From Symbiodinium kawagutii (taxonomy: Eukaryota > Sar > Dinophyceae > Suessiales > Symbiodiniaceae), in assembly GCA_009767595.1 (NCBI GenBank), contig VSDK01015851.1, forward strand, positions 4,481-68,480: a stretch of 64,000 nucleotides of DNA, given 5' to 3'. Below, in pieces: positions 31,671 through 42,116 of this stretch. The notes beneath the pieces were generated by a model, which worked only from the letters and a program-made list of their open reading frames with translations, did not search any database and was not told the DNA's origin. Each line of letters starts with the position of its first letter. Position 1 is the stretch's first letter. The position numbers and the translations under genes are program-made.

Positions 31671-32179
31671 GGCTCAGATCGGTGGCTTGTCCTGAAGGCT
31701 TCGACCCCAAGCCAAACATCGTCAAGGAGGCAAACCTGCTTGCGTCCAGAAGTGCGCAGCTTGCTCGAATACAATGGAAGGCAAAAGGATGGTTCAGCCT
31801 GGAAAACCCCGCTAGCTCACTCATATGGTTGTACCGCCCAGTGAAGTTTCTGATGAGGTTGGAAGGAGTGAAGTTGATACGAGGGGACCAATGCATGTTT
31901 GGAGGCGAGTATCGAAAACCGACAGGATGGCTGTCCAATGCACCACACCTGGAGCACTTAGCAGTGGAGTGTCCAGGGGGTCGAGGTCATGACCGTGCTC
32001 CGTTGGAAGGACTGGTGCTCAACTTCTTCGGTGAGTGGGTTTGGAAGACGTCCTTGGCGGCTGAATATCCTCAAGGGCTATGCGAGGAGTTGGCAAGGAA
32101 GTATGAGGAGGCTATGAACAAAGAGAGGAAAAGACCTAACATCGAAGTTGAATACCTACAGCCTCGAAAGCCTGGGTGA
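31671..32179 (+). pseudogene. Methyltransferase-like domain, C-terminal part (retroelement 2)
   Basis: The frame reads LRSVACPEGFDPKPNIVKEA, then KGWFSLENPASSLIWLYRP (motif VI position), RGDQCMFGGEYRKPTGWLS, LAVECPGGRGHDRAP and AAEYPQGLCEELARKYEEA, stop at 32179. It lines up with element 1 (PLRTFDEPDGLSSL, IENPKSSLFW, FHACMMGSNRDK, LECTKDHSHASW, DEYPPLLCSRVA). This shows a shared module CMxG..RK / C...H.HAPW / YPxxLC after the Glu-Asn motif. Motifs I and IV lie upstream of the break and are missing. It is fused in frame to the LINE fragment before it. Confidence 0.65.
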
Positions 32180-34150
32180 GAGATCAGGAAAACGAGGAGT
32201 GCATAGGAGGGCTTCGAAATCCTCATCGATCCGTGATGCTGGTCCCTGGATGGCATCGTACAGGATCAAAGCTGTGGAGCGTGTTGGACGTGATGATGAC
32301 TTCATCGCGATGGAGAAGTTTGGTGCCGTGGATAGGTACCAAGACGGAACCACGGGAAGATGCCGTGGTCCATTCACTGAGGAAGCTCCTGAGCAGGACA
32401 TGGAACATCAAAGACTGTCAATTCGACGGCATATGGTCCGAGTTGTTGGTGGCTTTGGTGAAGGAGGCCGAGGACCCGGACGAGGAGGCAGCAACGTGGC
32501 CACGAAGAGGTACCCCGCTTGGGATAGTGGAAGAAATCCCACCAGGAGGCATCTTTCCTGTTAGCGCGGAGGAGGATAACTATGCTTCGGTAGAAGGCCT
32601 GTAGGGAGCAGATGGAAACTACATCTCCTACGAAGAAAATCAGGAGGAAGCGGATGAGCTGTTTTCACGGGAGGTGGCCAAAGGATTTGCCCACTGGTCC
32701 ACACACAAGACAGTGCTGGAGAAAACCTATGGAAGCTTGGTGCAGTCCAGCATTGGAGTGATCGTGAAGATCAAACGAGAAGGAAAGAAGGTGAGGCTAG
32801 TTCACGATCTGAGAAGGAGCGGCGTGAACGACACTATCAAGATGCAAGAGCGCCTGGTACTGCCCAGGCTGAGAGACCTGGCAGAAGATGTTCTGGTCAT
32901 GTTGGAGAACAAGTGCCCAGGCGAGGTTGTCACGATGATGAGCCTGGATTTCAAAGACGCTTTCAAGCAGATGCCGGTGAGGCATTCAGAGAAGAGGTTC
33001 CTTAGTGGACAAGCAATGGGCGGCTACTTTGTCTACCACTCCGTACTCTTCGGAATCAAGACCGGGCCGCTGGTATGGGCAAGAATGGCGGCTTTGGGGG
33101 GAGGGATCACCCAAGCACTGTTCAATTCAAAACGGTGCAGACTTCAGATTTATGTTGATGACCCCATAGTGGCAGTGCGCGGTACACGAGAACAGGTGGC
33201 CGACATCTGAAACAAGATCCTCATGCTATGGTTGGCTTTAGGGCTGAAGATAGCTTGGGGCAAAGGCACGTTGGGAGAAGAGGTGGAGTGGATAGGAGCC
33301 AACGTCAAGCTGGACAACACGGTGGACACGGTCACGCTGACCATCACTGAAGAGAGGCTTCAGGAGTGGAACGACCTCTTACGGTCCCTGGTCAAATTGC
33401 CGTTGACTTCAATAAAGCTGGTGATGCAATTCACTGGTAAGATGAGCTGGGCTTCCGGATTCCTTGTGCAGTTGAAGCCCTTTGTAAGGATGCTGCACAC
33501 GGCGTTGGCTGCTCAGACTAAAGTGACGAAGTCAGGGGCGATCTACTTCAAGCAGATTGAGCCGGCAGTCAACTGGTTCGAACACTTTTTCGGCAGTCTG
33601 AGTACAAAGCTGCAGTGGACGTTGAAAGCAGGAGAAAGACATCGCTGTTGTCTTCACATAGTGGTTGATGCCTCGCCATGGGGCGGTGGTGCCGTCCTCT
33701 ACAAGAGGGACCAGCCATGTGAAACACTCTCCTTGGTGTGGTGCAAGGAGGATGAGGCAAGAACTGGCGCAAAGATTGGCGATGCAGGGTCTCAAGCACT
33801 ATGGGAATGCTTCATGGTGCTTATAGAGCTCTTTGGTGCTGGCTGCCTGCTGAAAGCCAGGGCTATGTTAGAGTGGTTGGCGACGCCCAAGGTGTTCTGT
33901 CAGCACTTTTGAAACGGTCTGCGAAGTCACCGTTGTTAAATAGTGTAGTGCGAGAAATTTCTTTGTTCTTGGCCAAGAACTATCTGGCACTAGAGACCCT
34001 TCACATCTGGTCTGAGCACAATAAGTGGGCCGATGCTTTAAGCAGGATCAAAGATCCTAACCAGCCTGCAAGGCGCCCTAACGAACTCCTCGATCTTAGA
34101 CATCTTGACGATGCGCCCCAGTACTGGCATGAAACAGTGTCTAAAAGAGT
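32180..34150 (+). pseudogene. Reverse transcriptase and RNase H of retroelement 2
   Basis: A linker (PRRGTPLGIVEEIPPGGIFP) runs into a TAG at 32602-32604. The frame resumes with REVAKGFAHWSTHKTVLEK, KVRLVHDLRRSGVNDTIK, MMSLDFKDAFKQMPVR (motif A), SVLFGIKTGPLVWARM (B) and LQIYVDDPIVAVRG (C, Tyr-Val-Asp-Asp). A TGA at 33208-33210 then interrupts it in frame. The thumb and RNase H follow: HIVVDASPWGGGAVLYKRD (first Asp), ALWECFMVLIEL (Glu), a frameshift near 33840, RVVGDAQGVLSALL (Asp) and SEHNKWADALSRI (last Asp). Catalytic residues are kept although the reading frame has two stops and a shift, so decay is recent. Confidence 0.85.
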
Positions 34151-34185
34151 CTGCCTTGCAAGGGTGCATGCACTGATCAGCCGTC

Positions 34186-34553
34186 ATGCGTTGTATGCGC
34201 ATCCCCGGTTGCATGCAGGGCAACGAGGTTGTATGCCTCACCCTGTTGTATGCAGGGAGGTTGCAAGCCATACTTGCTGGGGATGTTTGGATGTTGCGCG
34301 CATCATTCACGGGGAGCGGGGAGCGGTGCACCGCAAGCCGGCTCAGGCAGGACGATTTGTGTCCACTGGCAAAGCCGCGCTTCACAAGGACCAGTTGCAT
34401 GCTGGGAAGGGTTGCTGAGCTGCTGGGGGGGGAAGGCCGAGGCATTGAGCATGTGATGTTCATGTTCTTTCACTTGATGTCATGTTGAAGTGCTGCCGTG
34501 TCTGCCGTCATGTTGCATGAATACTCCATGCTGCCTTCCCACCTTTAGGCTCC
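34186..34553 (+). other. Spacer between RNase H and recombinase frames
   Basis: Contains three copies of GTTGTATGC (34190, 34228, 34245) and related GTTGCATGC words, close to the TGTTGTATGCACGCC that begins each terminal direct repeat at 36.7 and 37.1 kb. A pyrimidine tract ending in CCTTTAG lies just before the recombinase ATG (34554) and could be a splice acceptor. Confidence 0.5.
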
Positions 34554-36664
34554 ATGAAGCGCCGCCAAATCCAAGTAGATGCGTCCACGTTGGGTCGCAC
34601 ATGGTCAGGGCTCATGACAGTGAGCCAACGTCCACCGCCTGAAACGGCGTCAAATTCAGCGGCACCTCCTGCTCGACTGAATTTCAAGCTCACCTGCGAC
34701 TTTTGTGGCGCGCTCATCGAAGAGGAGCCGGAATCATGTTTCGACTGTGACGCAGGGCCCTTTCACAATCTTTGTCTTCAACAACATAGATGTCCAGTAA
34801 CAGGGCTTGGCCCCGTTAATAGAGGCGGACCTGAAGGCACTGGACATGATGGCAGGGAGGATGATGAGGACAACCACCCAGGTGGCAACGACGATGCCAT
34901 TCAGGGCTCTGGAGTCACGCCAGAGCAGGATGCAAAGTACCGAAGCTTCTTCAGGCACTATGAAGAACAAGAGCAAAACGCCCAGGGACAAAACGCAGCC
35001 GTCCAATGGATCAAGGATTCCAATGGGCCAGGAGAGACTGAAGAGGCTCCCTTCAAGACCAGACGTTTCTCAACCATGCATGAACACCAACTGGAACATT
35101 GGAGGCTTCGGGCAAATGCTTTGGCGTTGGATGAACGTTGCTGTCCGACGAAGAGAATGAGGACAATGTCAAGAAGGCCGCAGCCCAAGGAGAACTCGAC
35201 GGCAAAAGACAGTTGGACTCCTTCGTTTTCAGGAACACACAGCCTCGAGTTAGAGAGTATGCTCGAGGGAAGTCTTCAAGAATCGAAGATGTGGTGGAGA
35301 ACGAAGCTCTCTTTGCTCAAGCAATCCAAGAGTTTGACCACGACAAGCTTGCTGCCTCCAACAGAGGATCCCATGAAAGCCGCAGAAAGTGGTGGTATCA
35401 GAGGGCTGAACTGATACGGCTGGATCCCTTCCCCCTAACGCTCTTGGGTGTCAGAATGATGGGAACCATGCTGAAGATTGGACGATACCGAAGTTCTGCC
35501 CTTTACTTCTCCGCAGTGAAGCAGGAGCACGTTTCCTTGGGACACCCGTGGACAGATCAATTGGAACAGGCGGTCAAAGAAGCAATTCGATCCTGTGTGC
35601 GAGGAATTGGTCCAGACAAGAAATGCCCGGCCTTTGACTTGGCCCAGGTCTGTGACCTTGAGGATGTTCCTCCATGTCCTGGAGGGCCTAAGTTCCCGAA
35701 GGAGACGGTGATCCTCTTCTCCTACTTCGCTTGTCGGGAGATTGAAGCTAGCGTGCGTTCAAGGAAAGATGTCCAGTTCAGTAGTGGAGCTGGGTGTGGA
35801 GTCGTCTCTCTGTGGCTGCCTGCTACCAAGACGGATCCTAAGGGCAATGGGATCTTGCGAAGACATGGATGCACTTGTGCCACCTTTCCACAACGTTGTC
35901 CGGTGAAGGCTGCTAAGAAGATATACGAGGACGGTGACAAGCAGAACGCCTCGGAGAATGACCCGTTCCTGCTCACGGGAAAAGGGATGGAAGCACCAAC
36001 GAAGGCAGCTATGGTGGAGACCTTTAGACAAGTCGCCAAAGCACTGGGATGGAAGGAAGGTGAAGTGAAGGCCTTGACTGGCCATGCTTTGAGGTCAACG
36101 GGTGCTCAGTACCTTGCCCGTTGTGGCATCGAGTACTACAAGATACAATTGTTCTGTTGCTGGGGAAGCGATACTATCCTCCGATATCTCCGAGATGCAC
36201 CCTTGGAGGATTCAGAAGGTTGGTTGGCAGACTCCTTTGGAAGGTCGTCCGTTACTGAAGTTCTCATGAAAGCATCTGCCAACCTCAACAGGGACCAGTT
36301 CCAGTTCCAGGCCAAGGATGTTGATCGCATTCTTATGGAAGCTCTCGATTGCAGAGCTGGTGAGGTCTTCGACACCCTGAACACCAAGGTGGATGAAGTG
36401 CAGGAGATGTTGGAATCGCTGAAGCAAAAGAAGATCGAAATGGACGATCGATGGGCGGCTGAACTTGCCAGGAGGTTCCTTCCCAAGTACGTGGTCAACC
36501 TCACATCGTCCAAGGTCCACGCAGTTCGGGATGCCACGCGCACAGCTTGTGGCTTTGAGTGGAGAAACTCCAAGGATCACGATTTAAGATGCTCCATCGA
36601 CAACGACGTGGTCAAGTGTGAGAAGCCGGCTTGCCAAAAGCATTTCCAAAGACTCCAAGAGTGA
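34554..36664 (+). pseudogene. Tyrosine recombinase with N-terminal zinc finger (retroelement 2)
   Basis: From ATG 34554: MKRRQIQVDASTLGRTW, then a Cys/His finger (CDFCGALIEEEPESCFDCD, then HNLCLQQHRC), an acidic linker, and a frameshift near 35130. The second frame runs unbroken to 36664. It contains YFACREIEASVRS (Arg I), ALTGHALRSTGAQYLARCG (His-x-x-Arg), FCCWGSDTILRYLRDAP (Trp and nucleophile Tyr), a coiled coil (EVQEMLESLKQKKIEMDD) and a C-terminal Cys/His tail (SSKVHAVRDATRTACGFEW, then C..C..KH). The full Arg-His-Arg-Trp-Tyr set is present, so only one shift separates this copy from activity. It is followed at once by the direct repeats, as expected for a recombinase gene beside its sites. 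Confidence 0.8.
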
Positions 36665-36713
36665 GTGGCAATTCGATGAAAACAGACCGCCTCCCTTCCA
36701 ACTGTGTGCATTG

Positions 36714-36913
36714 AAAGGGGGTGTTGTATGCACGCCTCTGATTTAACAGAAGTTGTAAGCTCTGCGTTGCCAGGACATGGGCTGGAGGCGACTCTCACTC
36801 TCACCCACGAGTTCTGGTCGCCAGAACAGATCACGTCGAGAAGGCGTGGCAGCACACACGTTGGTTAAAAGGTGGGAGGGTGGGTCTGCTTGCATCGGTG
36901 TTAAATAAACTTG
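36714..36913 (+). repeat. Terminal direct repeat B1 of retroelement 2
   Basis: 200 bases beginning with an A/G tract, then TGTTGTATGCACGCC, and ending TTAAATAAACTTG. The copy at 37060-37253 is about 97 percent identical; differences are a 6-base indel in the CTCACTCTCACCC stretch, a 1-base indel and a few substitutions. It starts 50 bases after the recombinase stop. Confidence 0.85.
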
Positions 36914-37059
36914 TTGAGTAAAACATGTATGTTTGAAGTAACAAGTCTTGAACATAGATTCCCAGGGTGGAAAGGTGGGTAATGGTTGCCATTTTGGCTC
37001 TAGATAACTTCCACCTTACTGATTTCCCACCCAACCCAAAGAGGGCTTTGTTCCCATCA
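36914..37059 (+). repeat. Spacer between direct repeats (candidate A2 segment)
   Basis: 146 bases without coding capacity. In the split-direct-repeat model this would be the A2 copy whose partner A1 stands at the element's 5' end, here deleted. It contains GCCATTTTGGCTC at 36989-37001, identical to 13 central bases of the dinoflagellate spliced leader. Confidence 0.45.
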
Positions 37060-37253
37060 GAAGGGGGGTGTTGTATGCACGCCCCTGATTTAACAGAAGT
37101 TGTAAGCTCTGCGTTGCCAGGACATGGGCTGGAGGCGAATCTCACCCACGAGTTCTGGTCGCAGAACAGATCACGTCGAGAAGGCGTGGCAGCACACACG
37201 TTGGTTAAAAGGTGGGAGGGTGGGTCTGCTTGCATCGGTGTTAAATAGACTTG
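37060..37253 (+). repeat. Terminal direct repeat B2 of retroelement 2
   Basis: Second copy of 36714-36913, ending TTAAATAGACTTG; the two diverge completely after ACTTG. It is preceded by AAGGGGGG as B1 is preceded by AAAGGGGG. About 80 bases further on is TGGTATCAGAG (37333-37343), the usual tRNA-Met primer site of copia LTR elements, so an LTR reading of these repeats must be kept open. Confidence 0.85.
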
Positions 37254-37840
37254 CTATGGCGTGAACATTTCAGGTAGGCGCATGCCTGCAACAAAACAAT
37301 AGTAGAGAGGAACACTTACAAACAAACACAGTGGTATCAGAGAAAAATAAATTTGCATGCAGGGAACGACATGACAAAATGCTACAAGAAAAACAGGAAA
37401 ACACAAGGGCAAAATCACAACCATGAAAACACCTTGATTGCACCCCCGCCACGGCACCCCCAAGAACCATGGCCCATGAGCAGCACCAACCTGACACCAT
37501 CACCAATTGCGTGTTTATCAGGATGAATCGGATTGACGGCAAAATGTTGAAGGTTTAAAACATGTTGGGCATTGCTGCACGAGGTTCATTGAGATATGCA
37601 ATGATATCGTGCATCTTCCATGTGTTTTTGCAGGCATGGATGTAATTTTTTCCCAGTTCCCCCCCATTGATGCCGACATCCCTGCCCTTTAGTGCTATAG
37701 TTGGTTTTGGTAGCCAACCCTTGTTTGTTTTGAATCGTTTGCTTTGTTTTCTGGGTTTCGTTGCCGTTCCAAACTTGAAATGAAAGATGCCAACCCCTAT
37801 GATGTCCACCAAACTGGAACATACCTTTCATTGAACCCAA
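37254..37840. other. No gene seen
   Basis: Apart from TGGTATCAGAG at 37333, flanked upstream by AAACAAACACA, nothing was recognised. Frames on the minus strand (37254-37542, 37555-38053) lack domains. Confidence 0.4.
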
Positions 37841-38510
37841 TCCAGCTGTTGCGCTGGAACCTTTTGGAACCGGACGTGATTGCTGCACCCGAACCAAATG
37901 AGGATGTTGCACCGGTACCCGGCCAAACCAGACGCGGATGCTGAAGCAGAACCTGTTGGCACCTTCCGGAAACTGACATGGATCTGCGGTGGAACCCGAG
38001 GTGGATAGTGCCAATGTGCTGGAACCCAGTCTGGAAATTGCACCGGATGGCACCAGAGCTAACCTTGGCTGAAGACACCATAGCGAACAATATTCATTTT
38101 TGCCGTCGGTGAAAAGTGGAACCCTTCACTTCACATGTCGCAACAAAATCAACAAGTCACCGCACCGGAACCCTCCAAACCTCACACGTATTGGCACTGG
38201 AACCCTCCAAAGTCTCAAAGTCTCCTCCAAAGTCTCATCCGCTATCTGCACCGGAATTTTTTGGAACCCCACAAGACGCCTGCACCAGAACCCTCCACGA
38301 CTTGCACTGCAAGCCTCCGGATCTTCATCAGCTATCTCTACCGGATTCCTCGGAACCCCTCATCGATTATTTGCATTGGAACCCTCCAGAACCTCATCAG
38401 CTATTTGCACCGGAACCCCCCGGAACTTCACAAACTATTTGCAAGGAGCTTTTCCGAACCTCACAAGGTACCCTCCGGGACTTGATCAGTTGTTTGCACG
38501 AAGCGGAATC
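37840..38510 (+). repeat. Degenerate GCACCGGAACCCTCC minisatellite
   Basis: Imperfect units of 45-60 bases containing GCACCGGAACCC, CTCATCAGCTATTTGC or similar, best preserved at 38150-38480. All three plus frames stay open over 38100-38530 with Pro/Glu-rich translations, which is the repeat's doing. Confidence 0.75.
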
Positions 38511-38739
38511 TGATGGACAACAAACCATGTAGTTAAAAAAGGCACTTGGCTGGAATTTGCCATTTTATTATATTTTGTTAAAATTGTCCCAGCCAAGGGC
38601 CTTCTAAGGCCTTCAGGGCCATGAGCTCCCCTTGCAGAAAAGGGGTTCGTACAGTTCATTGACTGGAACTTGCCTTGGCTGAAGTTTGCTGGAGAATTAA
38701 GACGCATGGACAAACCCATTTCGATTTCCTTCCACAAAT

Positions 38740-39051
38740 TTGAAGACTCTCACAACACCACAGCACATTTTCACAATTTTCAACCAGTTAAATTTGACAG
38801 GAAGTGTCAGAATTGTTGATCCCCAAACTGAAAAAAACAACGCTTGGTATTCTCACACCTTTGGATTGCTGCTGGTGACATGTGGCCCATTTGAGGTTCA
38901 TATCGTTGTGTCATACCCTTGGCAGGGAACACTGTTTTTTGATTGCCCTTTCATTTCGAGATTGGGCATGCAGGTGCAGAAATTATTTGGATGCCCCCAA
39001 GGTCATGTGTGTGTGCTATTGAATTTGAATCCGTTTTTTCAACTTCGTTGA
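38740..39051 (+). CDS. Small open frame, unknown
   Basis: A 103-codon frame from ATG 38740 (MKTLTTPQHIFTIFNQLNLT) with a hydrophobic middle (HTFGLLLVTCGPFEVHIVV). No family recognised, no splice signals assessed, and length is within what chance allows. Listed only as a candidate. Confidence 0.2.
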   Translation: MKTLTTPQHIFTIFNQLNLTGSVRIVDPQTEKNNAWYSHTFGLLLVTCGPFEVHIVVSYPWQGTLFFDCPFISRLGMQVQKLFGCPQGHVCVLLNLNPFFQLR

Positions 39052-41460
39052 GTTTGTCCCCCATTGGTTTGTTTGGGAGAACATACGTGGCTCACAGGTA
39101 GGGATCATGTTGCTAGAAGGGGTTTGTGCGAGTCATGCGCAGCATTGGCATGCAATGTGGGACATCCAAGGCTCGGCTCGGCAAGTGGATTGCTTTCTTT
39201 GACCGTTGGATGAGTGTGACAGCAGCATCGTAATGAATTCGTGAAGGAAAACGCAAATACAAATTTCGTGATGAAATGAAATGTGAGTGTCTCTTTGTGA
39301 CATCCTTGTGTCGTGGAACTTTTCGATCAAGGACATGATCGTTTTCCCAGATGGGACACATGTGAGACGGCCCGCGAGGACTTTTCGTGGTGCGCCCCGT
39401 GCACTGAATGCACATGATTAATTTTTTTTCCTGTGATTGTTCGGGTGCCCTGTGAGGCTTTAGCTTAGTCATAGCGTGTTTTGAACAAAAGCTATTGTCA
39501 ACCGTGCTGGCCGTGTATGATTCCGGAAATGTGTTTTTTCATCGCAGACGCTTCTTCGAATGAGAGCTCCGCTGATGGCGTTTCATGGGAGGAGCCTCCT
39601 GGGTTCGCAACAAACAAACTAAATGTTGGCATTTTGCTCGAGGCAATATTTGGAATATGAGCAGGAGAACCGGATCTTGATGCCGATGTCAAAAAGGGGA
39701 CCAGCAATGACCCCGGCAAATCACTCAGATGGGACAGGTTTTTGCCGCAAGGCACCAGCATCTTGCATCATATCACATCGACAAGGCTCCACATCCAGCT
39801 CCTCTTGGATGTGGTGGGTGGGGGCCTGAAGAAAATGTCCGGGCCAATGGTAAATTATGACAGAAGACAGGACGTGAAATGGGTTGATTTCGACCTGAAA
39901 TAGATAGCCTTTGCCAGTGTTCGGATGGAATTTGTGATGAAACAAACACAATAATACACTTTTGTCCAATGCTGATCGTATCTAAAGTTACCCTTGATTG
40001 AAAATATTTTTTTGGCACATGCGCGCAACGTGACGTGAAGGTGTGGCAACGTGAAGGCAACACGCGTTTGTCAAAGGCTCGGATGTGGAACTTGTGTATT
40101 TCTGCAGTCACCGAAGTGCTGACAGAAGATCCCTGTTGTTCATAGTTTTGCAAAATTATGTTTTCTTTGGCAATGACCTTGCAACATTTTCTGGTTGCAT
40201 GTGCTCTCTTCAAGCTGGTTTGCAGCTGCTTTGTGCCACGTAGCGCAGGTGTAAGGGCGTCCTGTATTGTGATGAGATTTGCCAAAGGCGATCATGGTTT
40301 GGAGCTGAGCCTCGGCACTGTGATTTTCAGTGATGCAATCGTAGCAAGGCCCGGGCACAAACAGAATTGCAAGTCCGCGGAGGCGGGTAAAGGAGGATTT
40401 AGAGGCAGAAAAGGTTTCTTTTATTGGAATTTGTTGAGGATCTTTTGGTTTTCTTTCCCTGGATTTGTTTTTGGTGCAGGAAAGGTTTGCCGAATTTGAC
40501 GAGGAGAACTTCATAGCCTACAGAAAACTGTTGAATGTCAACGTTCTGTAATTCCTTCGTGTTTGGTGGCCGTGGCTTCTGCAGGAACACTCCAAAATCC
40601 GGGTGAAAAAGGATGAGTCGAAACAGATGGAATTGACCAATGTGCTCCGGGCCTTATCCTCAGATGGGAGGCATAGTCGCTTCACACATTCAATTTTGAG
40701 AGTGAGATGGGACATGGCCTGGAAGCCTGAGGAATTTGTGGCAAGGCAAAACAGCAAAGCATCGTGGCAGCCTTGGTGAACTGCTGTGCCCACAACCTCG
40801 AGAGCCTCGATGCATGCTTAATTTGGCTAGGCCGCGAGCAGCGCAGGACAGGGAACTGGACGCTTGCCGATTCGAATCTTTCAAATTGACACAGCACAGG
40901 AGAAAACAAAGCAGCGACCAGCGTGGATAACACGGAAAGTCTGGCCCTCGGGGTGGTTGAATTGTGGCGGAAAGTGCCCGGTTCTGGTGGGGAACAGGTG
41001 CACCCGCGCACATTTGAGGCAGAAACCGAGCCTAGAACTGAAGAAGAGGCCTTAGCAACTTGGCGTGTAGCAGAAGTTGGTGAAGGGATTGGAGTCGGAT
41101 CTGGCGGTGCACAACTTTGCCAAATTAGATCCCAAAACTTCATCTGGCAGCTGTGTTATTGCAACTGCTATGACCACGTTTTATTATTCCCTGATGTGAA
41201 TTGTTTGATTATTGACCTGGCCAGTTCCATGTTTTTCCTCTGCCGAAGTGGTTCTCCCTTCAAAGTTGGAAATAAATCCAGCATGTGAAAAACAACTTGT
41301 GTTACGGGCCTTTCTGCATTTTTGCTTTTACCTGTGTTGATCTCAGCTGCTGCATCCTGTTGCAAGGGGACAATTTCCATGTTGCCATGGTAGTTGTATT
41401 AGCTAGTCCCGTGAAATACGAGCTGCTAGAAGGTGCATTTTTTGCTTGCTGCAGAGGATG
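39052..41460. other. No gene recognised
   Basis: Several overlapping frames of 60-170 codons on both strands (39498-39761 and 39773-40285 minus; 40158-40499 and 40923-41288 plus). None shows a domain; I cannot support any one over its overlaps. Confidence 0.4.
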
Positions 41461-41461
41461 T

Positions 41462-41522
<61 letters not shown>

Positions 41523-41523
41523 C
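41461..41523 (+). repeat. ATC trinucleotide microsatellite
   Basis: About 20 uninterrupted ATC triplets. Confidence 0.98.
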
Positions 41524-42060
41524 CGCACCAGGGCACGCTCATTATACTAAGGCCCAGGTGCCGATGCCTCCAGCAGCCATACGAGATCAACCCCGTGTAA
41601 CAGGTGGTGTGTTGGAAGCTGAGCTACGGTATCAAGGTCAAGCAATGGTAGTTCCATTGAAGTTGGATCCAGGTGTTCAGTTGCAGTTTACGCAGCTCAA
41701 TTGCTGGTGAATTGCCATCAGCATGAGGAAAGTTATTATGTATTTACGGACTCCCCATTTTGCCAGTTATGCAAATTTGTGGCTCGTATTTCGACGGAAG
41801 AGAACAAGTGATTGGATACAGAAGTGCCTGGCAAACCAAGACAAAATGAATGAAACAACCGGGAGGTGGTGCACCATGATGCACCTGAGATTTTCGATGC
41901 TGCAGCCGTTGGCTCCGTTGGTTCCAACGGCCGGACACTGCCGAGCTCTTCGACGGTGTCACTAGGTTTCTCCAAACTGGGCAGTGAAATGAAGGTTGAG
42001 TAAGGTGATATAGTAGGTGATGTATATCGATATGTGTGGTATATATCTACATATTCAAGA

Positions 42061-42071
42061 TAGTTAGATAT

Positions 42072-42116
<45 letters not shown>
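42061..42116 (+). repeat. GATA tetranucleotide microsatellite
   Basis: About 11 TAGA/GATA units, preceded by ATATCTACATATTCAAGATAG. Confidence 0.98.

Larger units (their letters stand above)
31671..37253 (+). mobile_element. Tyrosine-recombinase (DIRS/Ngaro-like) retroelement 2
   Basis: Order: methyltransferase-like tail (31671-32179), pre-RT linker and reverse transcriptase/RNase H (32180-34150), zinc-finger-containing tyrosine recombinase (34554-36664), then direct repeats at 36714-36913 and 37060-37253. The 5' end (Gag, motif I and IV of the methyltransferase) is missing; the break is inside a LINE reverse transcriptase, in frame. Coding parts carry several stops and frameshifts. Gene order is the standard one for this class, unlike element 1. 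Confidence 0.75.

Noticed and set aside
38100..38532. Pro-rich proteins of 116-138 codons in three frames
   Set aside because: All three frames are open because of the degenerate GCACCGGAACCC repeat; none is favoured.
41285..41710. 141-codon frame through an ATC microsatellite
   Set aside because: Poly-Ile core from the repeat; flanks show no domain.
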